Source of the DNA: Rhizopus sp. PT2906
Lineage: Eukaryota; Mucoromycota; Mucoromycetes; Mucorales; Rhizopodaceae
Direction: 5' to 3'
Assembly (NCBI GenBank): GCA_025529335.1
Contig: JAMYHX010000146.1
Coordinates: forward strand, 1-64,000
Length of the DNA: 64,000 nt
Under the pieces are notes generated by a model. The model was not told the origin of the DNA. It saw nothing but the letters and a program-made list of their open reading frames with translations, and made no database searches. Positions 55,422-64,000 of this stretch are shown here, piece after piece. The position numbers and the translations under genes are program-made. The first letter of the stretch is position 1. Every line of letters begins with the position of its first letter.

Positions 55422-57722
55422 ATGAGCGGGATCTTTTCTTTAAAAACTAAATCCCTTACAAAGAGAATAAAGACCAGCAGAGCCTGTGACGACTGTCGAA
55501 AAAGAAAGGTAACTAGAAAAAAAAAAAAAAGAGTCCATAAACTAACAGTAAGTAGGTCAAGTGTGACGGCAAACAGCCTTGTGCACGTTGCGTAAAGGCA
55601 AAGATAGAATGCATATTTGTAAAAATGCCCAAGAGAGGTCCACCCAAATCGTATACAGAAAGTGTAGAAAATAGACTTCAAAGAGTAGAAAATGCCCTGA
55701 AATCCATTGCTACACCCGTGGTCAACAGGGTCTTTGATGATTCCTTGAAAAGCAAAGATTTCTGTAACCAAATCGCTTCTACCGAAGGTAACACTCCCTC
55801 AAAGCTTATTTTTCTCGCTCACACGTATAATTTCAACAGCCTGTACAGTTTCTATATCAGCACCTTATACCACAGATCACTTGAGTTCTCAGATAGATAG
55901 ATTCACTATAAATGAGATCGGACAGGCGGTTTATGTCAATGATCTCAGGTCACGAGTAGATAGAGTATCAAACATGTATGTACAGCAACCTAGTGGCTAT
56001 TATGATACCCAAATAGATGTCTCATCCGTCTGTGATTCCCCACTCTCCTCTGCAGCAGCCTCATTCACCTCCAACATGTCTCCTTTGGAAATGCCCATAA
56101 AGGACCAGTTAGCCCTTGGCAAGCAAAACCTATCTGATATCGAGCCTTTGATCGAGATTTATTTTGAATATGTACATAAACACATTCCTATTGTTCACAA
56201 GCAGGTCTTATTGAAGCAAATGCACAACCCCACCAGCACTGGCCCCTCGCGCTTGTTACTCTATGCTATGTGTGCAGTAGCTTCAAAATGGTCCCCAGAT
56301 CAAACAAATCAAAACCATTTGATACCCCCTGGATATACTTATTATCAAAAAGCACTTGGTCTACTGGATGATTTTCTGGATGTACCAAGAGTGTCTACCG
56401 TGCAAGCATTGATCTTGATTGTAAAATACCAAGATTATTTTCAACGAGTCGGATATTTTCACAGATCGTATGCCTTTCTCGGACTAGCAGCTCAGATGTG
56501 CCTTGATCTAGGACTTTCTGAAGTAGATGGAGATGGCGTGGATGCGGAGATCAGCAAAAGGACATTCTGGGCGGTATTCATGTATGATCTCTTTATGAGT
56601 ATCGAACAAGGGCGTACTACCTACTTTGATGCTTCCAAATGCACGACTGGATATCCGGCATTAATGTCAGACGAAAATTCAACATTTGAAGATGCTATAT
56701 TAAACCAGAATGTGTTCATTCAACTATCCAAAATCCTCTCAGTGACTTACTCCGTTGTAAGACGTCTTACAGTTCGAAGGCAAGCGCAGAACGACCAGGT
56801 CACGAAGGAGCAACTAGTTGAGGAGCAATCCTGGCTATTCTCGATTCATACTCATCTGGAAAACTTTTACTACGAGATATCCCAGGATGCTCATACCTTT
56901 TTAGGAGAAAACCAAACGATCCAAGACCCCTCTACTGGGCTATTGCATCTTACCTATCATTTTTGTATCATTCTTTTGCATCAATGCTATATTGACAAGC
57001 AACTAGATAGATCCGAATATGATTTCCTACCTTATCCTCATCGAAAACTATGTGCAAATGCTGCATCTGACATAACAAGCATTGCAGAAGCCTTATGGCA
57101 GCGATTTTCCATCGGTACATTTACTGCTCTCCCTCGTGGCATTCAGCACATGATACATTGTTTGTCTGCGGCAGCAACAATACATCGATATGAAATAATG
57201 CATGAAGAAAACCGAAGCTCAAAAGATGCAGCTAATAGACAATATGTAGCAACTATTCATTTGATGAAGATCCTCTCCAAACAATCGCCTTCTCTTGAAA
57301 CTGTAAAATGCTTTGAGAATCCTGTTGGGTCGGTCCAGTCCGTCAAGAAACGTGCTTCGTTTGCATCCCTTCACAATAGATCTGTCTCACCCGTAGATCA
57401 TGCAAAGAGTCGCCCATTATCAATGACATTTGTAGAAAGTCAATCCCATTTACCTTACATGACCTATCCTATGCAACCTATGCAGTCAAACGATAGTAGA
57501 TTCTCATACCCATTACAGTCCTTTCCTACCCCTGGCCCCAGTTATCTACATTATTCCAAATTATCACCTTATCAACTAGAGGGACAAGATAATAATGATG
57601 ACCATCTAATATCACCTACCTATGCCGACCAATTTTCCTATGATCCTATCCCGAATATGAGCGAACTATTCCTAATGGATGATGAAAATCAAATGACTCA
57701 AGATATGATGATAGAAATGTAA
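55422..57722 (+). CDS. Zn2Cys6 fungal transcription factor
   Basis: DNA-binding regulator of 733 aa in three exons: 55422-55508, 55556-55787 and 55840-57722. The binuclear zinc cluster has the spacing C-x2-C-x6-C-x5-C-x2-C-x6-C (Cys22 to Cys48: CDDCRKRK then VKCDGKQPCARC) and is split by intron 1 after RKRK. A short coiled coil follows (VENRLQRVENALKSI). The middle part is a fungal-specific transcription-factor domain (IYFEYVHKHIPIVHKQVLL; KRTFWAVFMYDLFMSIEQGR). The C-terminal ~180 residues are Ser/Pro/Tyr-rich with an acidic end (MDDENQMTQDMMIEM), a possible activation domain. Target genes are unknown; no adjacent metabolic gene points to one. Confidence 0.9.
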
Positions 57723-58391
57723 AAGTATATATATATGTATGTATGTATGTATGTGTGTGTATAATAAATTTCAAATCGTAAAAAACAGCCATGGCTGCTT
57801 ACACATAAAGCGTTGGTGTACCCTTTTCTTATGTTTCCTCTTTCATTATTATTAACGCAATTGTAAAGTTGATTTATATAATCCTTCATACGCTGCTTAG
57901 GGACGAGTAGAAAGAAATGAAAATCTGGACCATGAGATTATAAGATACTTTTCAGCTGCTCACACGTATTTACCGTCATGTGTATGAGATACTGAGCAAC
58001 CATGAGAGCTCCAGCAATAAAAGTGAAGATAGGTCTAATAACGATGACTCTACCGAAAGCGGCTCACCTTACATACCATCAGTCCTTCGATGGGAATGAG
58101 GCTAATTGAAGAAGACGATAGACGCGCTCACAACTTGCCAACAATCAAGAAGTTGCCACAGTTATTGTGGCACGATGTGGAATCGTGGTGTGAACTGTGC
58201 ATTAAATATACATATAATATCTTTGTTTACATATCAAAACATGACAATAAAAGCCCTTCCTTTCTTCAGAAGACTTACAGTAGACTAGTGGTACTGTGAA
58301 TTTAATGCGCCTCGATAAGCATAAGATGAATAAGACGTTGTTTTTTATTCATTATTTTTCTAGTTACTATTAATATACAAATGAAACCAGT
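57723..58391. other. Intergenic, no gene supported
   Basis: Nearly 670 bp between convergent 3' ends. A GTAT/GT-rich microsatellite lies at about 57726-57762. Frames at 58090-58299 overlap each other and are not convincing. Confidence 0.45.
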
Positions 58392-59228
58392 CTAGTTACC
58401 ACCAAAATACACATGCTGAACATCAGCCAATTTCTTTCCTCTCATTCTTGCAATATCCTCAGGTTGTTTTATATTTGACAATGCCTCAAATGCAGCTTTA
58501 ATCACGTTCATGGGTGTTGTTGATCCTCTCACTTTAGCACTGATATCTTGGAAGCCGATACATTTACAGATTTCGTGCACATAATGATTCGTACGGATAC
58601 CAAAGCCTGGTGGTCTAGCACGAAGTTCTAATGTGGTAGCGTGAAATTTATGTGTGAGGTCCATAGGCAATGTGCGGTTATCGTAACGTTCAAAGTATCG
58701 CATATTCTTGATAGCACGGTTGGTTGCTTTACGCACAGCACGGGCTGCTTCTTCGTCTTTGCCTTCACCATAACCAGCCAAGCCATTGCCATTTCCGACA
58801 ACAACTAAGGCATACATGGAGGGTTGTTTACCTTTACCGTTCATGTTGACAACTCGTTTGACCACAAGTGCTTTTTTCATCAATCGAGCTTGTTCTGAAG
58901 CACTAAGCGGCGTATCAATAATATCAGTTACTGTGTTCATCACAACCTCTGGTGGACGATGAGGTGTAAAGGTCTTTTGTTGCTCTAATGTGCTAGGCTT
59001 TTCAGTAGGATGATCGAGAATGTAATCGATTTTGCTCAAGTCAGGCACATTATCTTTGTTAAGTGCGGGGTGTCGAAGCTTCTTGTCTCCAACTGTGGCA
59101 TAAGCACGAGCTACATTATATATATATGTTAGTATATGAATGCAAGCTTCAATAATATATTTACTTGCTGTTATTCTTGCTGTGGGGATGACCGAAAGCT
59201 TGGCAAATGAACGACCAAGTGCTAGCAT
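58392..59228 (-). CDS. MRPS5: Mitochondrial ribosomal protein uS5m
   Basis: Small-subunit protein of the mitochondrial ribosome. Exons 59228-59165 and 59110-58392, 260 aa. The N-terminus MLALGRSFAKLSVIPTARIT is basic, without acidic residues, and fits a presequence. The S5 N-terminal RNA-binding domain is visible as VNMNGKGKQPSMYALVVVGN, then GLAGYGEGKDEEAARAVRKA. The C-terminal S5 fold contains ELRARPPGFGIRTNHYVHEI and ISAKVRGSTTPMNVIKAAFE. It shares a 257-bp divergent promoter with the complex I gene, so two mitochondrial genes may be co-regulated. Confidence 0.92.
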   Translation of the reverse strand: MLALGRSFAKLSVIPTARITASKYIIEACIHILTYIYNVARAYATVGDKKLRHPALNKDNVPDLSKIDYILDHPTEKPSTLEQQKTFTPHRPPEVVMNTVTDIIDTPLSASEQARLMKKALVVKRVVNMNGKGKQPSMYALVVVGNGNGLAGYGEGKDEEAARAVRKATNRAIKNMRYFERYDNRTLPMDLTHKFHATTLELRARPPGFGIRTNHYVHEICKCIGFQDISAKVRGSTTPMNVIKAAFEALSNIKQPEDIARMRGKKLADVQHVYFGGN

Positions 59229-59485
59229 AATAGGATTAAGGCAAGGGCAAGATAAAACAAAAAAATTTGACAAGGAACCAGCTAAAAAGTCACTCTTTAC
59301 AAAAAAGGAAATCTCTAAATCATTTTTGTGACGTAAGCTTAGTGCCGCAGTGGGCGGGCCTGCCGAGTGTAAAAAGGGAATGATTTTGAAGAAGGGGGAC
59401 AGCGGTCTGATACTTGGACACATTTTGGATTTCTATTTTTTTTTTCTCTCTCTCTTTTAATTAAATCCTCCCCACTCTTAATTCA

Positions 59486-60430
59486 ATGAATCACCTTAGA
59501 TTGTTTAATAGATCATTGACTACTGCTCGACCCTTTTTGACTGGTAAGTCAAATTGATTGACAGGCCTTTTCTTCCTTCCTCATTGACACACACACACCG
59601 TAGCTCCTCGTTTTGCTGCAGCACCTATTGGAAGTCAAATTGCACAGTTCAGCTCTTCTCGCATTGCTCAACATGCTTCTCCTGTCAATGATAACAGCCA
59701 CCAAATTTCTGGAAAGCCTCCAGGTGTTCTCGATGTTGCTGCACAGCACTTATTGTTGACAGAACTGATGCGTGGCATGTGGGTTGTCCTCGAAAACTTC
59801 TTCCGTCCACCTTACACCATTTATTATCCATTCGAGAAGGGTCCTCTCTCCACTCGTTTCCGTGGTGAACATGCTCTTCGTCGTTACCAATCAGGTAAAA
59901 TTTTAGTCTTGTTATTTTTTTTTATTCATATCTAATCTTTTTTAATAGGTGAAGAACGTTGTATTGCTTGTAAATTATGTGAGGCTATCTGTCCTGCTCA
60001 AGCCATCACCATTGAAGCTGAGCCCAGAGAAGATGGTTCTCGTCGTACTACAAGATATGATATTGATATGACCAAGTGCATGTAAGTGTTTATGGTTCAT
60101 TTAGAGATATATGGTAATTGATGATCATCTTTACAGTTACTGTGGTTTCTGTCAAGAAGCTTGTCCTGGTAAGTTTCAAAAAGAGAGGGGAGTAGTGTAG
60201 ACAGAAGATTAATATAAAATGTGTATAGTCGATGCTATTGTTGAAACACCCAACTATGAATATATTACCGAAACTCACGAAGAGCTCCTTTACAACAAAG
60301 AAAAGCTCTTGGCAAATGGTGATAAATGGGAAGTTGAAATTGCCAGGTAATGAATATAAATAGAGTAAGTCAAGACAAACTCACACTTTTTATATATAGA
60401 AACTTGCAAGCCGAACATCCTTATCGTTAA
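59486..60430 (+). CDS. NDUFS8: NADH:ubiquinone oxidoreductase iron-sulfur subunit 8 (TYKY)
   Basis: Complex I subunit carrying two 4Fe-4S clusters in the mitochondrial peripheral arm. Six exons: 59486-59543, 59604-59894, 59949-60081, 60137-60168, 60229-60346 and 60400-60430, 220 aa. The N-terminus MNHLRLFNRSLTTARPFLT looks like a presequence. The conserved FFRPPYTIYYPFEKGPLSTR precedes the ferredoxin motifs CIACKLCEAICP and CIYCGFCQEACP, each with C-x2-C-x2-C-x3-C; the last two exons complete VDAIVETPNYEY and the usual C-terminus. The second motif is split by introns. Its 3' end is 40 bp from the convergent next gene. Confidence 0.96.
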
Positions 60431-60469
60431 ATTATTCAATAAAAGTTGTTGTTTTTATTATACTCTTTA

Positions 60470-60889
60470 TTAAACAAAAATAGTCTTTTTTACAAATTCT
60501 CTTGCAGCATTCAATCCTTGTTCATGATACACTGCACCAACCAAGGCTTGCATCACTTTGCTCTTTACTGCGGGAGAGACATTATTTCCTGGTAGTTGAC
60601 ATCTAACAGCAGATTCTAATCCCAGAGCATCAAATCTTGCTACCAAATGTTGAGACTCGTTTGCCTTTCCAATAATTTGATTCAATTGTTGAGCATTTTG
60701 AGATTTATTCAAATCGACAGCAAAGTATTCAAGAGAACGACGACCTAAATATTGAAGACGTTCATTGTTGGGAACGTTGCCATGTTTGAATGATTTATGT
60801 GTTAATGCTTGGGTTAAAACGTTGGGTGATAGTTTAAATTGGTTTGCTATTGATTCGATCTGGCTTTGTTCAAATAATGTGCGGCTCAT
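60470..60889 (-). CDS. RNase III-like mitochondrial ribosomal protein (mL57 type)
   Basis: Single exon, 139 aa. The fold is RNase III-like: LTQALTHKSFKHG, then NNERLQYLGRRSLEYF, a helical middle and VMQALVGAVYHEQGLNAAREFV. In active RNase III the signature after the ERL segment has acidic residues (LGD); here it is LGRR, so catalysis is not expected. Yeast Mrpl15/mL57 is such an inactive member of the large mitochondrial subunit, and this protein sits beside two other mitochondrial genes. mL44 is larger and has a dsRNA-binding part, which is missing here. No clear presequence; a short 5' exon could exist, as an acceptor-like TTAG lies 17 nt upstream of the ATG. Confidence 0.68.
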   Translation of the reverse strand: MSRTLFEQSQIESIANQFKLSPNVLTQALTHKSFKHGNVPNNERLQYLGRRSLEYFAVDLNKSQNAQQLNQIIGKANESQHLVARFDALGLESAVRCQLPGNNVSPAVKSKVMQALVGAVYHEQGLNAAREFVKKTIFV

Positions 60890-62967
60890 GTGAAGTGAGC
60901 GACGGCTAACGCATTGTGCTTTTGTCTTATTAGTTATGTTGAAGTGTACAAATATATATACAGTTTATTGACATTACCAGCCTTTATACGAACATTCTGC
61001 AACATTTTTTTTTTTATATTCCAGGGTCGAACAGGTGTCAAAATGGAAATACTAAACATATACTCGAAAAAAATTAGTGTGACTATACATATTTTTTTTT
61101 GTTTTACTATTTGCAGGGGAGATTCTTGGTGCACAACCAAATCTAAAAGAGTAGCGCCAGTGATATAGACGAATGGTAGTAAAGAATAGTTACAAATGTA
61201 CACCAACAAGTCTCTACATAATCTCTTTGTTATTATAAATAAGAAAGAAAAGGCTCATTATTACAAAAAGCACCATTTTATATGCAAACAGAATTATTAC
61301 TTGGCCAATCAGAATTGATCATATTATATAACTTGAAGACTAACTACAAAATGCGTTATACTTATATTATACTTATATGAAGCATCATGCCCCAATTCTA
61401 GTTGGGCATGAAAAATTCACGCAATAGGCCTGTTTGTTTGCTTTTACAACAGCACATTTACAGAAGTATTTATTTAACAAGTGTTATTTACACAAATTTG
61501 TACACACAATGATGAAACTTAATCAGTTTCTGATGCGCGTACATAACGGTGGAGAAGGTTGGTACCAGAAAGCTGGCCGTAAAAGAGGCCAGCTGCCATT
61601 GCGCGTTCCCTATCTGGGGTAAAGTTGGGACCAGAATGCAGGCCACCTTTGATACCAGCTTTACTTGCGTGTTCCTTTAGCTGAAGCAAAGTGGCTACCA
61701 GTAGCCCTAACACATTAATAGTTTAAATAAGGTTCCTATAAATAAATGTTCTCTTGTTTGTGCTTAGGTTTCGGGACACAGATCAGCAATTGGCCAAGCA
61801 CAAATTCAAGTTTCGTCTAAAAGAACTCTAAGAAGAAATCTATGACCGAAGAACGATATTATATAAATAGCAAAGCCTTATTTTTTCTTATACACACGCG
61901 AAAACGCTATGAATATCCTTCTTTGTGGTTGGTTGGTTTGAGCTTATATTTGCCTGAGGGTTAAGCGAAAAATGAAGGAATGATTTGACTCGCACAAGCA
62001 TGAATTATACAAAGATATACATACAAAATACTTTCTTTTAAAGTGAATGCTAAAGTAACCTGAAATTTGCGGATAAGATGAGCATTACAGTATTTAAAAG
62101 GATCCTTAGTAATTATAACCCTGTTCTTCCACCTTACAGTAGGCATAAACTGCACCTACTGTTTAGATGTGAGACACCTAACGCCCTTTAGACCAACTAT
62201 GCTATTACTTAGACAGGTCGACGTACAACGTTGTTATCTACCAGATTGAAAAGAAATACAGAAAGTTAATTTGGCCAAGTTTTTCATCACTAAATGAACC
62301 GTCCTGTATAAAAAACGGCGTGAAAGACAATGGTATTTCATACAAATAAGTAAAGCCTTCTGCTCTAATTTGCCCACAGCGTTTTCGCGCGTGCGTAGTG
62401 TTTCTGCCCTCTTTCAACAGGGGGCTGTGGCTTGTTGACTTGGTAGCATTTTGTTCTCCGCTTATGATACTATCATGCTTAAATATACACTAGTTGCTTA
62501 AAATGCATGTTCATCGTATTTGTTGGGAGAATGGATATGACACACGATAGTATAAATATATATTAAGCCTGTTTGAGCCTTGTTTCATATTTGAGCACTT
62601 GATCACATTCTTGAAGAGAAGAGACAATAACTTAGTCTTGGGAACTTACAATCACACTTTTTGATAGATTATCAACGAGTATTCGAAATCGTTTTGATAT
62701 GTTTATGGCTTGTCGATCAGGCCGACTAACTGTGTGTTTGTGTGTGTTTATATAGTTCAATTGAATTAATCATGTCAATAAATATTACACATACAAAGAA
62801 GCACCTCTTGCAAAGGCATTGAAATAGCAGAGCCATACCGCTTTATCCAAAGGTGCATACTTTGAATGATGTAATAAATCATGACTGCTTTTGTTGGGTG
62901 GTTTTAATTAATGTCAACCTCAGCCAGGAAAATATGATCACTCATTTACATTTTCAACTCACAACCA
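60890..62967. other. Long intergenic region, possible gene remnant
   Basis: About 2 kb, mostly AT-rich. At 61519-61713 on the minus strand a frame without ATG has protein-like composition (LKEHASKAGIKGGLHSGPNF, ending SGTNLLHRYVRASETD) and is richer in GC than its surroundings; it may be a remnant of a gene or mobile element, but I do not recognise the family. A short imperfect palindrome CATGCCCC ... GGGCATG lies near 61388-61411. No other gene seen. Confidence 0.4.
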
Positions 62968-64000
62968 ATGTCTACATCAAAGAAACCTAGATTAGATAAA
63001 GACAATACTACGCGTCCATTTATACCTGTTCAGCAATATGAGGTCATCATTCCTTCTTATGCTGCTTGGTTTGACTTGTCTACTATTCACATCAATGAAA
63101 TTCGCGGGCTACCTGAATTCTTTAACAATAAAAATAAATCGAAAACACCCAGTATTTATAAAGAATACCGTGATTTCATGGTCAACACATACCGTCTTAA
63201 TCCCTTAGAATATTTAACAGTAACGGCTTGTAGAAGAAATATGACGGGCGATGTTTGTGCAATTATTCGCATTCATGGATTTCTTGAACAATGGGGTCTT
63301 ATTAATTATCAGGTAATTGAGACAGAAAGCATTATATACAAGTAAAAAGCTAATAAAAAGCCTTTTTATAGATGGATCCAACAGCTAAACCAACAGCCAT
63401 TGGACCTCCCTTTTCGGGTCAAATCAAAATTATAGCAGAGATACCAAAAGACTTGCAGCCTGCCTTATCTGAAAATCAGCAATCTACTGACGAAGCAACG
63501 GCAGATGCAACTATAGAAACTAATATGGCAACAGATAAAGGCGCGCCTGAAGAAACCGTAAAGACACCAGAACCAGAAAAGGAAATAAAGACAGAAGGAC
63601 CAGGACACATAAAGACAGAAGAAGCCAGTTCTATAAAGCAGGAGATTTCATTAAATCTAGACTTGCGTGAAGACATATTTAACACAGCCCAGAAGCGCCA
63701 TTTACAAAAGAAAACTATAAAAACGTGTGAATGCTGTAAGAAATCACAAAATATATATGAAGGATATCGACATGAATCCATGTTTGTATGTTCTGAATGC
63801 TTTGAAGCAAACAAATTGCCCGAGGGCACAAAGAAGGAAGATTTCGATAAAGAGATGAAACACGAAGAAGAGTCATTGGAGGACACATGGACAGAACAAG
63901 AAGATCTATTGCTACTTGAAGGCCTCGAAATGTTTCCGACGGACTGGAATAAGATTGCAGAACATGTGTCCAGCAAAACGCGGGAAGCCTGTATACTGCG
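62968..64000 (+). CDS. RSC8: SWIRM-SANT chromatin remodelling subunit (RSC8/SWI3 type), 3'-truncated
   Basis: Core subunit of SWI/SNF- or RSC-type nucleosome remodellers; nuclear. Exons 62968-63312 and 63372 to the window end. The SWIRM domain covers about residues 22-115 (IPSYAAWFDLSTIHINEIRG; LTVTACRRNMTGDVCAIIRI; HGFLEQWGLINYQ). After an acidic linker with repeated KTE/KQE motifs comes a ZZ-like zinc finger (CECCKKSQNIYEGYRHESMF then VCSECF). A SANT domain begins at DTWTEQEDLLLLEGLEMFPT and is cut by the window end just after DWNKIAEHV. Whether it is the RSC or SWI/SNF paralogue cannot be decided. The window ends inside the gene, so it continues to the right. Confidence 0.9.

Overview
The window is nuclear DNA of a filamentous fungus, most likely an early-diverging one of the Mucorales type (Mucor/Rhizopus-like). 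The evidence is AT-rich DNA, dense genes on both strands, many short GT-AG introns (mostly 45-65 nt), and a eukaryotic gene set: eIF3c, p24 cargo receptor, PDR transporter, complex I subunit, CCR4-NOT ligase, ESCRT-III, Zn2Cys6 and bHLH factors. The genus cannot be fixed from the sequence alone. Nothing prokaryotic, viral or CRISPR-like was seen, and no tRNA or rRNA gene was recognised by eye.

Layout. 1-2.7 kb: 3' part of eIF3c, convergent with an EMP24-type p24 gene. 3.0-3.4 kb: a small secreted cationic-peptide gene whose frame is broken. 4.1-7.8 kb: arginine-specific carbamoyl-phosphate synthase large subunit (CPA2), with a Gcn4/CPC1-type box, a TATA box and a 26-codon upstream ORF. 8.5 kb: a small unknown gene. 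11.4-12.8 kb: a type II membrane O-fucosyltransferase-like protein. 13.2-13.9 kb: a bHLH factor. 14.9-20.6 kb: an SSD1-like protein with a decayed RNase II active site, then an ABCF ATPase, with a strong hairpin between them. 23-27.4 kb: a full-length PDR transporter with a palindrome in its promoter. 27.5-29.1 kb: a NELF-A homologue. 30-39.3 kb: F-box protein, STE14 and IST1 (head to head), a SAPS-type PP6 regulatory subunit, NOT4 and VPS68. 39.4-41.7 kb: tryptophan synthase TRP5, also with a Gcn4-type box. 42.6-46.2 kb: two divergent stomatin-like (SPFH) paralogues whose promoters and 5' leaders form an apparently perfect inverted repeat of 428 bp per arm, ending exactly at the two ATGs. 48.1-57.7 kb: a coiled-coil unknown, the mitochondrial GTP/GDP carrier GGC1, a nitronate monooxygenase, a CBS-repeat protein and a Zn2Cys6 factor. 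58.4-60.9 kb: three adjacent mitochondrial genes (uS5m, complex I NDUFS8, an mL57-like protein). 63-64 kb: the 5' part of an RSC8/SWI3 gene.

There is no single pathway. CPA2 and TRP5 belong to amino-acid biosynthesis and may share general control. eIF3c, SSD1-like, ABCF, NOT4 and NELF-A act in gene expression. IST1, EMP24 and VPS68 act in membrane traffic. The most unusual item is the mirrored promoter of the SPFH pair. Next come NELF-A in a fungus and the upstream ORF of CPA2. Gene models were built by hand from splice signals, reading-frame continuity and family knowledge, so exon edges are predictions.
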